Source of the DNA: an uncultured Tateyamaria sp.
GTDB taxonomy: Bacteria > Pseudomonadota > Alphaproteobacteria > Rhodobacterales > Rhodobacteraceae
Direction of reading: 5' to 3'
DNA length: 64,000 nucleotides
Assembly (NCBI GenBank): GCA_947501275.1
Contig: CANMVD010000003.1
Span: 310,001 to 374,000, forward strand
Position numbers and translations under genes: made by a program
Notes under the pieces: generated by a model
Database searches by the model: none
What the model was told of the DNA's origin: nothing
Seen by the model: the letters and a program-made list of their open reading frames with translations, nothing else
In this document: positions 17,952-26,781 of the stretch, one piece after another
Numbering within the stretch: the stretch's first letter is position 1
Layout of the letters: each line of letters opens with the position of its first letter

Positions 17952-17982
17952 TTCATCTTGCCCGGAAAACTTTCGGGGGGCG
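17952..17982 (+). repeat. Dispersed repeat, copy C (diverged)
   Basis: Shares its first 11 bases and several blocks with copies A (2249-2279) and B (25582-25612), but runs in the opposite direction relative to transcription. It is followed by a G/C-rich palindromic stretch to about 18010. It lies in the 106-nt gap between two permease genes. Confidence 0.55.
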
Positions 17983-18048
17983 GCGCGCCAGCGCCGGGGG
18001 GCAGACAGCCCCCCTCCACCCCCAGCCCACAAGAGCGGACCCAAATCC

Positions 18049-18987
18049 ATGAGCGCCTATTCCATCACCGAACCCTCCGGTCGCTCCAAATGGTTCGCCG
18101 GTACGCTGGTCATCCTCTACGCGCTGATCACAATGATCCCGCTCGCATGGATCATGCTGACGGGTTTCAAATCACCTGCCGACGCAATCAGCTACCCGCC
18201 GAAAGTGCTCTTTGAACCCACGCTCGAAGGCTACGTAAACCTGTTCACCACGCGGACGCGACAGACCCAGGAATTTCTCGAAGCCAATCCACCGCAGAAT
18301 TGGGCGGACGAAATCGTGCGGGACTATGACATGGTCATAGTCGGCCCCTCCAAATTCGGGGAGCGGTTCCTCAACTCGGTGATCATCGGCTTTGGCTCAA
18401 CATTTCTCAGCATCTTCCTCGGAACACTGGCGGCCTATGCCTTCTCAAGGTTCAAGATTCCGCTCGCGGATGACCTGCTCTTCTTCATTCTCAGTACGCG
18501 GATGATGCCGCCCATCGCCGTCGCGATCCCCATCTTCCTGATGTATCGAAACCTCGGGCTGTCAGACACGCATCTGGGCATGATCCTGCTTTACACCGCC
18601 GTGAACATCTCACTGGCCGTATGGCTGCTCAAGGGGTTCATCGACGAAATCCCCCGCGAATACGAAGAGGCCGCTCTCATCGACGGCTACACACGGTTCC
18701 AGGCTTTTTACAAAGTCGTCCTGCCACAGGCCGCCACAGGTATCGCATCCACGGCGATCTTCTGCCTGATCTTTGCGTGGAACGAATACGCATTCGCCGT
18801 GCTGCTGACCTCGGCCACCGCACAAACGGCACCGCCTTTCATCCCCACCATCATCGGGGTCGGCGGGCTCGACTGGCCAGCGGTCGCGGCAGGGGCCACG
18901 ATCTTCCTACTGCCTGTGATGATCTTCACCATCCTGCTGCGCAAACACCTGCTACGCGGGATCACATTCGGGGCAGTGCGAAAATGA
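18049..18987 (+). CDS. ABC transporter permease, MalG/UgpE type
   Basis: 312 residues, inner membrane, about six helices. The EAA motif reads EYEEAALIDGYTRFQAFYKVVLP. A large periplasmic loop (roughly residues 60-100) between the first two helices is typical of MalG-like subunits. It follows the first permease after a gap that holds a dispersed repeat. Confidence 0.92.
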   Translation: MSAYSITEPSGRSKWFAGTLVILYALITMIPLAWIMLTGFKSPADAISYPPKVLFEPTLEGYVNLFTTRTRQTQEFLEANPPQNWADEIVRDYDMVIVGPSKFGERFLNSVIIGFGSTFLSIFLGTLAAYAFSRFKIPLADDLLFFILSTRMMPPIAVAIPIFLMYRNLGLSDTHLGMILLYTAVNISLAVWLLKGFIDEIPREYEEAALIDGYTRFQAFYKVVLPQAATGIASTAIFCLIFAWNEYAFAVLLTSATAQTAPPFIPTIIGVGGLDWPAVAAGATIFLLPVMIFTILLRKHLLRGITFGAVRK

Positions 18988-19093
18988 CCCAGCTCCACGT
19001 CAGAATATCCCTGCGCACATCAGCGGCGCACGCGTTGTGCACAGGTTGTGTACGGATGCCACAGCTCGACTTCAGCTCAACGGAGGCCACATC

Positions 19094-19288
19094 ATGATGA
19101 CCTTTCTGAACGGACTACTGCGCCTGCGGCGCGGCCCATGGGAGGTGCTCGCCACGATCATTATCGCGCTTGGCGTGTTCATGTTGATGCAGCCCTTTGT
19201 GCTTTGGGGATTCACCTATTCCTTCATCACAACGCTGGTAGGTACGGTCATGTTCATCATCGTCTCCCATTTTGGCGAGGACGAGTAG
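19094..19288 (+). CDS. Small two-helix membrane protein in the ABC operon
   Basis: 64 residues with two hydrophobic helices (VLATIIIALGVFMLMQPFVLW and FITTLVGTVMFIIVSHF), short basic N-terminus and acidic C-terminus. GGAGG lies 7 nt ahead of ATG 19094. Its TAG is immediately followed by the ATG of the VOC gene. Position between permeases and ATPases suggests an accessory part of the transporter; no known family recognised. Confidence 0.72.
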   Translation: MMTFLNGLLRLRRGPWEVLATIIIALGVFMLMQPFVLWGFTYSFITTLVGTVMFIIVSHFGEDE

Positions 19289-19657
19289 ATGCTGGAACAG
19301 GCCTGCCCCATCATGCCGTCACGCAACCCCGACATCACCCGCGACTTCTACGGAAGCTGGGGGTTTGAGGCATGGTATGACGATGGAAACTACCTGCTGA
19401 TCAACCGCGACAAAGTCGAACTGCACTTTTTCCACCACGCTTCACATCGCCCCGAAGACAGCATCCATGGCGCCTATATCCGGCCCAAGGATGTGAATGC
19501 GGTGTCTAAGCAGCTGGCTGGCCTCAACCTGCCCAGCGATGCAGGCTTTCCCCGCTTTCAATCAGCAGAAAACAAACCTTGGGGCATGAGAGAAGCAACG
19601 CTCTGGGACCCAGACGGCAACCTCCTGCGGATCGGAGAAATCATTCCAAATGGCTGA
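19289..19657 (+). CDS. VOC-superfamily (glyoxalase/bleomycin-resistance-like) protein
   Basis: 122 residues, one VOC unit. PIMPSRNPDITRDFYGSWGFEAWYDDGNYLLINRDKVELHFF is abbreviated by its hallmark pieces: an early PS-RN start, FYG-WGF and ELHFF, with WDPDGNLLRIGE at the end. Several family members bind drugs or metals; the role here is unknown. No gap to the small membrane protein upstream and an 8-nt ATGGCTGA overlap with the ATPase downstream, so it is part of the transport operon. Confidence 0.78.
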   Translation: MLEQACPIMPSRNPDITRDFYGSWGFEAWYDDGNYLLINRDKVELHFFHHASHRPEDSIHGAYIRPKDVNAVSKQLAGLNLPSDAGFPRFQSAENKPWGMREATLWDPDGNLLRIGEIIPNG

Positions 19658-20747
19658 GATCGTGATCAAAAACGTCCGTAAGGAATTCGGCGACTTTGTT
19701 GCTGTACGCGAAAGCTCGTTCACTATCGAAGATGGCGAGTTTTTCATGCTGCTGGGTCCGTCGGGCTGTGGCAAGACCACCACCTTGCGTATGATTGCAG
19801 GGCTCGAACTGCCCACATCGGGCGAGATCTATCTTGATGGAGAAGAGATCGGGCAGCGCCCGCCCTCCGAGCGTGACATCGCTTTTGTGTTTCAGATGTT
19901 TGCGCTTTACCCGCATCTCAACGTCTACAAAAACCTCAGCTACCCGTTGGTCAGTCAGGGAATGCCGCGCGCCCAGGTCCGCGCCAAGGTGGACGAGGTT
20001 GCAGGCATCCTCGGAATTCGGGACATCCTCAAGAAACCTGTTGGCGGCCTTTCAGGGGGCGACAGGCAACGGGTTGCGCTTGGTCGGGCCATTGTACGTG
20101 AACCAAAGGCGTTCATGATGGACGAACCGCTTGGGGCGCTGGATGCCGAATTCCGTGAACACATGGCTGAAGAGCTGCGCGCCCTGCACGATCGAATGGG
20201 GGCGACAACAGTCTACGTGACCCACGATCAACTCGAAGCCATGCAGATGGGCGACAAGATTGTTGTGATGAACAACGCGGTGGTGGAACAGTTCGGCACA
20301 CCGCAGGAAATCTACGACAAACCGGCCACCATGTTCGTGGCCGACTTTATCGGCTCGCCGTCTATGAACTTTCTGGACTTCTCCGGCAAGGTCGCGGCGG
20401 GTGCAAACAGTGTCGATCTCAACGGTGTGACGTTAGGTGTGCCGGCCTTGCGAGATGGCGCATCCGGTGACTTGGTGTTCGGGGTGCGCCCGGAGCATAT
20501 TGCTCTGAATGACGGTGGCGCCTATCGCGGAAAGATCCTTGCAACAGAGTACCTCGGCACAACTCAGATCCTGACTGTGGACACTGCAAACGGTGAGATC
20601 AAAGCCCGCATTGCCTCTGATCAGGTGGCCAAAGTCGGCGAAACCGTTGGTCTGGATTTCAACGCCGACACCGTCACTCTGTTTGATCGCGCATCAGGGC
20701 AAGCTCTTCCATCGGCTCTGAACGAGGGAGTTTTGGCTCATGGCTGA
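19650..20747 (+). CDS. ABC transporter ATPase (MalK/UgpC type), first copy
   Basis: 365 residues. Walker A GPSGCGKTT, Q-loop FVFQMFALYPHL, signature LSGGDRQRVALGRA, Walker B FMMDEPLGALD and the switch His in VTHDQLEAMQMGD are all present. The C-terminal regulatory TOBE domain (FGVRPEHIAL) marks the carbohydrate-importer class. Starts inside the VOC stop and ends inside the start of the second ATPase, both as ATGGCTGA overlaps. Confidence 0.93.
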   Translation: MAEIVIKNVRKEFGDFVAVRESSFTIEDGEFFMLLGPSGCGKTTTLRMIAGLELPTSGEIYLDGEEIGQRPPSERDIAFVFQMFALYPHLNVYKNLSYPLVSQGMPRAQVRAKVDEVAGILGIRDILKKPVGGLSGGDRQRVALGRAIVREPKAFMMDEPLGALDAEFREHMAEELRALHDRMGATTVYVTHDQLEAMQMGDKIVVMNNAVVEQFGTPQEIYDKPATMFVADFIGSPSMNFLDFSGKVAAGANSVDLNGVTLGVPALRDGASGDLVFGVRPEHIALNDGGAYRGKILATEYLGTTQILTVDTANGEIKARIASDQVAKVGETVGLDFNADTVTLFDRASGQALPSALNEGVLAHG

Positions 20748-21738
20748 GGTCCAACTGCACAACGTCTCCAAGTCTTTCAAATCCACGAGGGCCGTGATCG
20801 ACATGAACCTCACGGTGCCGGACGGCGCATTCGTGGTGTTGCTTGGACCCACAGGAGCGGGCAAAACCACCACGCTGCGCCTGATTGCGGGGCTTGAAAA
20901 ACCCGACAGCGGCAGCGTGCAGATCGCAGGCCGCGACGTGGCAGGCGAGACACCGGCCCAGCGCGATGTCGCCATGGTGTTCCAGCAATATTCGCTCTAT
21001 CCGCACCTCACCGTGCGCGATAATCTGGCCTTTCCGCTGCGCTCTCCCATCCTCAAGACCCCCGAGGACGAGATCACGCGCAAGGTCAACGAAGTCGCCG
21101 AAGTCCTGCACATCCCGCACAAGCTCGACAACAAGGCCACCGCGTTGTCAGGCGGCGAAATGCAGCGTGTGTCCATCGGGCGTGCGCTGGTACGTGACCC
21201 TGCAATTTACCTCATGGATGAACCCCTTAGCTCGCTCGACGCCAAGCTGCGCGCAGATTTGCGAGTCGAACTGAAACGTATCCACGCCGAACTCGCTGCG
21301 ACACTGTTGTACGTCACGCATGACCAGATCGAAGCGATGACGATGGCCACCCATGTCGGTGTTCTGGACGAAGGCAACCTCGTTCAATTTGGCACCCCTC
21401 GGGAGATCTACGAGAACCCCGCCTCGACCTATGTTGCCGCGCGTCTGGGCCAACCCCGCATCAACCTGTTGCCAGCGGGCACCTTTGACGAAGACATGCC
21501 CCCCAACGCCCACCAGATCGGGCTGCGCCCAGAACACATCGCCCATGGCACCGGCAAGGCCGCGCATGTCGTACGGGTTGAGCATTTGGGCGATCAAACC
21601 CGCCTGCACCTCAAATTGGGCGAGCATGACGTGATCACCCTGACCGAAGCGCACACCGCCTTGCAGCCGGGTGAAACCATCCAGATCGCGCCACGCAATC
21701 CGTTGTTTTTTGATGCCGCTGGCGTGCGCATCGCCTAA
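20740..21738 (+). CDS. ABC transporter ATPase (MalK/UgpC type), second copy
   Basis: 332 residues. Walker A GPTGAGKTT, Q-loop MVFQQYSLYPHL, signature LSGGEMQRVSIGRA, Walker B YLMDEPLSSLD, switch VTHDQIEAM and a shorter TOBE domain (IGLRPEHIAH). It differs from the upstream copy throughout, so the importer may use a heterodimer of ATPases as some alphaproteobacterial polyol transporters do. 15 nt separate it from the kinase gene. Confidence 0.93.
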   Translation: MAEVQLHNVSKSFKSTRAVIDMNLTVPDGAFVVLLGPTGAGKTTTLRLIAGLEKPDSGSVQIAGRDVAGETPAQRDVAMVFQQYSLYPHLTVRDNLAFPLRSPILKTPEDEITRKVNEVAEVLHIPHKLDNKATALSGGEMQRVSIGRALVRDPAIYLMDEPLSSLDAKLRADLRVELKRIHAELAATLLYVTHDQIEAMTMATHVGVLDEGNLVQFGTPREIYENPASTYVAARLGQPRINLLPAGTFDEDMPPNAHQIGLRPEHIAHGTGKAAHVVRVEHLGDQTRLHLKLGEHDVITLTEAHTALQPGETIQIAPRNPLFFDAAGVRIA

Positions 21739-21753
21739 AGAAAGGAGCCCAAC

Positions 21754-23373
21754 ATGGCACAATTTGTGAATGCCAAGGATGATCTGGTCAAAGAGGCGCT
21801 TGATGGCGTTCTTGCCACATCCGGTGGTGCCCTCGCGCGGCTTGATGGCTACCCCCATATCAAGGTGGTCTACCGTGCTGATTGGGACCGCAGCAAAGTC
21901 GCGCTGATCTCAGGCGGCGGTTCCGGCCACGAGCCTGCCCACGCAGGATTTGTTGGCGCAGGGATGCTCACGGCGGCGGTCTGCGGTGAGGTTTTCGCCT
22001 CACCCTCCGTCGAGGCCGTGCTCGCAGGCATTCTGGCTGTTACGGGCGAAGCAGGTTGTTTGCTGATCGTCAAGAATTACACTGGTGACCGCCTTAATTT
22101 TGGTCTGGCCGCTGAACGCGCACGCGCCCTTGGGCGCAAGGTCGAGATGGTTGTGGTCGATGACGATATCGCCCTACCTGACCTCCCCCAACCGCGTGGC
22201 GTCGCAGGCACTCTGTTTGTACACAAGATTGCAGGTGCACTGGCAGAAGACGGCGCAGATCTTGCAGCCGTTACGACAGCCGCCAAGCGCGTGATCGACA
22301 GTGTCGCCTCTATCGGGACAAGCCTAGATACCTGCACGGTTCCGGGCTCTCCGAAGGAAGATCGCATTCCTGCCGGCAAGGCGGAACTGGGCCTTGGCAT
22401 CCATGGAGAACCCGGCGTGGAGCAAGTTGCCTTTCAAGGCGCCAAACAAGCCATGGCCCTCGTTCTGGACAAGTTAAAGCCGCACATGACTGGGCAATGC
22501 GTGGCGCTGATCAACGATTTGGGGGGCACTACCCCGCTAGAAATGTCGGTACTCGCACACGCCCTGGCCCAAGCAGATGTGGTGAGCCATGTCGTCGGGC
22601 CTGCCCCTATGATGACGTCGCTGGATATGCACGGGTTTTCCGTTTCCGTTCTGCCGGTTGATGATGCCGACCTCGCAGGGCTGTCTGCGCCCGTCCCGAT
22701 GGCGGCATGGCCGGGCGTTCAGGCCATTGCCCCGGTCAAGGTCACTCCTCTGCCCGACGGATTGACGCCCATCGCACCAATCCCATCAGCCAATGACAAG
22801 ACACAGGCGACGATTGCGCATGTCGCCGACCTGCTGATCGCAGCCGAAGAGACATTGAACGCGCTTGATGCGAAATCCGGCGATGGCGACACAGGCAGCA
22901 CATTGGCGACAGCAGCACGTGCGCTGAAAGGGTCGCTCGACCGGATGCCGCTGGCTGATCTGACACAATTGTTCCCGGCTCTTGGCAACGAATTGAGCCA
23001 AACCATGGGCGGTTCGTCAGGTGTAATCCTTGCTATCTACTTCAACGCTGCAGGGGACGCCTGCGCTGGGGGGGCAACAGTGGAAAAAGCCTTGCTGGAA
23101 GGTCTGCAGCGGGTCGGCGACGTGGGCGGCGCCAAAGTCGGAGATCGCACCATGATCGACGCGCTTGCACCTGCATTGGATGCCTTGCCAAAAGGCATCG
23201 CCGCAGCCGCGAGCGCCGCCCGCGCGGGGGCCAACGCAACCGCCCAGATCGTCAAGGCCAAGGCGGGCCGCGCGGCTTATGTGCCGTCGGACAATCTGGC
23301 CGGCCACAATGACCCCGGCGCAGAAGCGGTTGCCCTGCTCTTTGAAGGCCTTGCGGGCAAGCTCGAAGGATAA
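21754..23373 (+). CDS. DhaK-DhaL fused ketose kinase (dihydroxyacetone-kinase family)
   Basis: 539 residues. The N-terminal DhaK domain has SGGGSGHEPAHAGFVG and the covalent substrate-binding His at H217 in LGIHGEPG. The C-terminal DhaL domain (from about 345) carries LDAKSGDGDTGST, which binds Mg-ATP. The fused form is ATP-dependent, not PTS-dependent, and no PTS gene is present. Family members phosphorylate dihydroxyacetone, erythrulose and other short ketoses. AAAGGAG precedes ATG 21754. Lies between the transporter and its LacI regulator, so it probably acts on a ketose formed from the imported sugar or polyol. Confidence 0.88.
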   Translation: MAQFVNAKDDLVKEALDGVLATSGGALARLDGYPHIKVVYRADWDRSKVALISGGGSGHEPAHAGFVGAGMLTAAVCGEVFASPSVEAVLAGILAVTGEAGCLLIVKNYTGDRLNFGLAAERARALGRKVEMVVVDDDIALPDLPQPRGVAGTLFVHKIAGALAEDGADLAAVTTAAKRVIDSVASIGTSLDTCTVPGSPKEDRIPAGKAELGLGIHGEPGVEQVAFQGAKQAMALVLDKLKPHMTGQCVALINDLGGTTPLEMSVLAHALAQADVVSHVVGPAPMMTSLDMHGFSVSVLPVDDADLAGLSAPVPMAAWPGVQAIAPVKVTPLPDGLTPIAPIPSANDKTQATIAHVADLLIAAEETLNALDAKSGDGDTGSTLATAARALKGSLDRMPLADLTQLFPALGNELSQTMGGSSGVILAIYFNAAGDACAGGATVEKALLEGLQRVGDVGGAKVGDRTMIDALAPALDALPKGIAAAASAARAGANATAQIVKAKAGRAAYVPSDNLAGHNDPGAEAVALLFEGLAGKLEG

Positions 23374-23377
23374 AGAC

Positions 23378-24427
23378 GTGCCAGACGACGCCCATCACGC
23401 CACACAAAAGCCAACGGTCAATGATATTGCCCGCGTGGCAGGCGTGTCATTGGCAACGGTTGACCGGGTGCTGAACGCGCGCCCGGGCGTGCGGCGAGTG
23501 ACCATCGACAAGGTGAACGAGGCGATCGCTGAACTCGGGTATATCCGTGACACGGCAGCAGCCAATCTGGCGCGGCGGCGTGTTTACAAACTGCTTTTCA
23601 TTCTGCCCACCACGGGCAATGAATTTGTCGCGGCATTGCAGGCCGACATTGTCGCGCAATCCGCCAAGCAGATCCACAACCGCACAACACTGGACATGGT
23701 TTCGGTTGCTCCGTTTGACCCTCAGGCCATTGTTCAGGTGCTCGACAATCTCAGCCCTGCGGATGCGGACGGTGTGGCCGTGTTCGGGCCGGAAACGCCG
23801 TCTGTGCGGGACGCCGTGAAACGCACCCGTGCCAAGGGGATCGCGGTGGTCGCCCTGGTGTCCGACCTGCCGAGTTCGGATCGCGATCACTTTGTGGGTA
23901 TCGACAATATTGCAGCCGGGCGCACCGCGGCACAGCTCATGGGACGGTTTGTGCGCGAACAGGGGCGCATCCTAGTGATCACCGGATCGCGCTTGGCGCG
24001 CGACCACCTTGAGCGGCGCAAAGGGTTTGACGCTGTGATGACCGAGTCGTTTCCGGGTCTGGATGTCGTGGCCTCTATCGAAGGACGGGACGATCCGGAC
24101 CTGATCCAATCGATGCTGCCTGATATCTTTGACGCCTACCCGGATCTGTGTGGTGTTTATTCCTCGGCTGCGGGCAACCCCGGCCTGATCCGCTATCTGG
24201 AAAATACCGCGCGGCGCAAAGACCTTGTTGTGGTGGCACATGAATTGACACCGGGATCACGCGCCGCCCTGCAATCGGGTATTTTTGACGCCATTATTTC
24301 GCAGGACACAGGGCATCTGGTGCGCTCCGCGATCCGGCTTCTGAAGGCCACAGCGGATGGTGCACCCATCGACCACACCCAGGAACGCATTCGCATCGAC
24401 ATCTACTTGCAAGAGAACGCGCCGTAG
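23378..24427 (+). CDS. LacI-family transcriptional regulator
   Basis: 349 residues. The N-terminal helix-turn-helix and hinge read VNDIARVAGVSLATVDRVLNAR, then a periplasmic-binding-protein-like sensor domain with GIDNIAAGRTAAQLM. Start is GTG 23378, with AAGGA ahead of it and only 4 nt after the kinase stop. A perfect palindromic operator lies just past the stop. The likely effector is the sugar or an early intermediate; it probably represses the downstream genes. Confidence 0.9.
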   Translation: MPDDAHHATQKPTVNDIARVAGVSLATVDRVLNARPGVRRVTIDKVNEAIAELGYIRDTAAANLARRRVYKLLFILPTTGNEFVAALQADIVAQSAKQIHNRTTLDMVSVAPFDPQAIVQVLDNLSPADADGVAVFGPETPSVRDAVKRTRAKGIAVVALVSDLPSSDRDHFVGIDNIAAGRTAAQLMGRFVREQGRILVITGSRLARDHLERRKGFDAVMTESFPGLDVVASIEGRDDPDLIQSMLPDIFDAYPDLCGVYSSAAGNPGLIRYLENTARRKDLVVVAHELTPGSRAALQSGIFDAIISQDTGHLVRSAIRLLKATADGAPIDHTQERIRIDIYLQENAP

Positions 24428-24434
24428 ATCTAAA
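24407..24434 (+). promoter_or_regulatory. Candidate promoter overlapping the LacI operator
   Basis: TTGCAA (24407-24412), 16-nt spacer, TCTAAA (24429-24434). The -10 box is the left half of the operator palindrome, so bound repressor would block it. By consensus only. Confidence 0.4.
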
Positions 24435-24444
24435 ACGTTTTAGA
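24429..24444. promoter_or_regulatory. LacI-type operator
   Basis: TCTAAAACGTTTTAGA, a perfect 16-bp palindrome with the central CG typical of LacI/PurR-family sites. It is located 2 nt past the LacI gene and 47 nt before the TIM-barrel gene, so it likely controls the downstream half of the locus. Confidence 0.75.
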
Positions 24445-24491
24445 ACAAGTGGCACACCCCACACAAACATGGACGAAAAGAGGATAGACCG

Positions 24492-25547
24492 ATGAAAACA
24501 ATCAAGGGACCCGCGCTGTTTCTGGCACAATTTGCAGAGGATGACGCGCCATTCAACAGTTGGGACGCCATCACCAAGTGGGCCGCTGATTGCGGGTACA
24601 AGGGCGTTCAGGTCCCAAGCTGGGACGGTCGGTTGTTTGATCTGGCCAAGGCGGCCGAAAGCAAAGCCTATTGCGATGAATTCAAAGGGCAGGCTGCAGC
24701 CAATGGAGTTGAGGTGACTGAGCTGTCCACGCATCTTCAGGGCCAACTCGTCGCAGTACACCCGGCCTATGACGATGCCTTTGACGGCTTTGCAGCCCCG
24801 GAAGTGCGCGGCAATCCCAAGGCCCGTCAGGCATGGGCGGTCGATCAGGTGAAAAAAGCGATCTCGGCCTCGGCCAACTTGGGCATCGAGGCGCATGCGA
24901 CATTCTCGGGCGCATTGGCGTGGCCCTATATCTATCCTTGGCCACAGCGCCCCGCCGGACTGGTCGAAACCGCCTTTGACGAACTCGCCGCCCGTTGGCG
25001 TCCGATCCTCGACCATGCCGAAGATAATGGTGTCGACATCTGTTACGAAATTCACCCCGGTGAAGATCTTCACGATGGGGCAACGTTCGAGATGTTCCTT
25101 GAGCGGGTGAACAACCATGCGCGCTGCAACATGCTCTATGATCCCAGCCACTACGTGCTGCAATGCCTTGATTATCTGGATAATATCGACATTTACGCCG
25201 ACCGGATCCGCATGTTCCACGTCAAAGATGCTGAATTTAACCCAACGGGCCGTCAGGGGGTTTATTCAGGTTATCAGTCCTGGGTGGATCGCGCCGGACG
25301 CTTCAGGTCATTGGGCGACGGTCAGGTCGATTTCAGTGCGATCTTTTCCAAGATGGCAGCCATCGACTTTGACGGCTGGGCCGTTGTGGAATGGGAATGC
25401 TGTCTCAAGCACCCAGAGGACGGAGCCCGCGAGGGCGCGCAGTTTGTATCTGACCACATCATTCGTGTGACGGAACGCGCTTTTGATGACTTTGCCGATG
25501 GCGGCACGGATGAGGCCGCAAACCGCAAGATGCTGGGCATCGACTGA
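24492..25547 (+). CDS. TIM-barrel sugar isomerase/epimerase (AP-endonuclease-2 family)
   Basis: 351 residues. The xylose-isomerase-like TIM barrel shows metal-ligand candidates E186 (CYEIHPGE), D217 (YDPSH), H243 (MFHVKD) and E300 (VVEWE). Members of this family isomerise or epimerise sugars and keto-inositols. AGAGGA precedes ATG 24492. First gene after the LacI operator and followed by a Gfo/Idh/MocA dehydrogenase, a frequent pairing in sugar and inositol catabolism. Exact substrate not deducible. Confidence 0.85.
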   Translation: MKTIKGPALFLAQFAEDDAPFNSWDAITKWAADCGYKGVQVPSWDGRLFDLAKAAESKAYCDEFKGQAAANGVEVTELSTHLQGQLVAVHPAYDDAFDGFAAPEVRGNPKARQAWAVDQVKKAISASANLGIEAHATFSGALAWPYIYPWPQRPAGLVETAFDELAARWRPILDHAEDNGVDICYEIHPGEDLHDGATFEMFLERVNNHARCNMLYDPSHYVLQCLDYLDNIDIYADRIRMFHVKDAEFNPTGRQGVYSGYQSWVDRAGRFRSLGDGQVDFSAIFSKMAAIDFDGWAVVEWECCLKHPEDGAREGAQFVSDHIIRVTERAFDDFADGGTDEAANRKMLGID

Positions 25548-25581
25548 AGACAACGCACCGGTGGGTCGGACGCTGATCGGC

Positions 25582-25612
25582 CCTCCGGGGGAAGTTTATT
25601 GGGCAAGATGAA
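25582..25612 (+). repeat. Dispersed 31-bp repeat, copy B
   Basis: Identical to copy A (2249-2279) at 29 of 31 positions in the direction of transcription. Followed by a GATCGTG/CACGATC hairpin (25617-25637), a GGGAGAG site and the start of the Gfo/Idh/MocA gene, the same order of elements as in front of soxD. Confidence 0.8.
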
Positions 25613-25650
25613 GATGGATCGTGGTGTGCACACGATCAGGGAGAGACAAG

Positions 25651-26781
25651 ATGAGCCGGATTAGACTGGGTATGGTGGGCGGCGGGAACGACGCCTTTAT
25701 TGGCGGGGTGCATCGTATCGCATCGCGCATTGATGATCGTTTTGAACTGGTGGCCGGGGCGCTGAGCTCGACGCCAGAGAAATCACAAGCCAGCGGCGCA
25801 GCCTTGGGCTTGGCGCGCATCTACAACGATTACAAGCAAATGGCGATCCGCGAGGCCCGACGTAAGGACGGGATCGAAGCAGTATCGATCGTCACGCCGA
25901 ACCACGTGCATTACGCCGCCGCGCGCGAATTTCTCAAGCGTGGTATCCATGTGATTTGCGACAAACCACTGACTTCGACCCTCGGTGACGCCAAGAAGCT
26001 GGTCAAGGCTGCCGAGGCTTCGGATGCGTTGTTTATCCTGACCCACAATTACACTGGTTACCCCATGGTCCGTCAGGCCCGCGCGATGATCGAAGCTGGT
26101 GAAATCGGAACAGTGCGCGTGGTGCAGGTCGAGTATCCGCAGGACTGGCTAACGGTTGAACAAGACTTCAAACAGGCCGAATGGCGTACTGATCCAAAAC
26201 GGTCGGGTGCGGGCGGATCCACGGGCGACATTGGCACCCATGCCTTCAACCTTGCCTGCTTTGTCACGGGTCTTGAGGTTGAAACGCTGGCCGCTGATCT
26301 GACCGCCTTCGTGCAGGGGCGGCAAGTGGATGACAATGCCCACGTGATGTTGCGATTTGCAGGTGGCGCCAAGGGCATGTTGTGGTCGTCCCAAGTGGCG
26401 CCGGGGAACGAAAATGCCCTGCGAGTCAGAGTGTATGGCGACAAGGGCGGCCTGGAATGGGCGCAGGAGGACCCGAATTACTTGTGGTTCACACCCTTTG
26501 GCGAACCCAAGCGACTGATCACCCGCAATGGGTCTGGTGCGGGGGAGGCCGCGGCCCGTGTCAGTCGTGTACCACCCGGACACCCCGAAGGATATCTTGA
26601 GGGTTTTGCCAACATCTACTCCGAGGCCGCCGAAGCAATAACAGCCGCCCGTACCGGCAGCGCAGTTGCGGGCGAAGTAACCTATCCGTCCATTCATGAT
26701 GGGCTGAAGGGCGTGCAGTTCGTATCAGCCTGCGTCAAGTCTTCGGCACGCGACGCGGCTTGGGTGAAGTTGGATCACTGA
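25651..26781 (+). CDS. Gfo/Idh/MocA-family dehydrogenase
   Basis: 376 residues. The NAD(P) fold opens with LGMVGGGNDAFIGGVHR; the EKP-like catalytic motif is DKPLTSTLGDAKKL and the substrate motif is GDIGTHAFNLA. Likely oxidises a sugar, sugar acid or inositol in the cytoplasm. Start at ATG 25651, with GGGAGAG upstream. Its TGA overlaps the xylB start by one base. Confidence 0.88.
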   Translation: MSRIRLGMVGGGNDAFIGGVHRIASRIDDRFELVAGALSSTPEKSQASGAALGLARIYNDYKQMAIREARRKDGIEAVSIVTPNHVHYAAAREFLKRGIHVICDKPLTSTLGDAKKLVKAAEASDALFILTHNYTGYPMVRQARAMIEAGEIGTVRVVQVEYPQDWLTVEQDFKQAEWRTDPKRSGAGGSTGDIGTHAFNLACFVTGLEVETLAADLTAFVQGRQVDDNAHVMLRFAGGAKGMLWSSQVAPGNENALRVRVYGDKGGLEWAQEDPNYLWFTPFGEPKRLITRNGSGAGEAAARVSRVPPGHPEGYLEGFANIYSEAAEAITAARTGSAVAGEVTYPSIHDGLKGVQFVSACVKSSARDAAWVKLDH

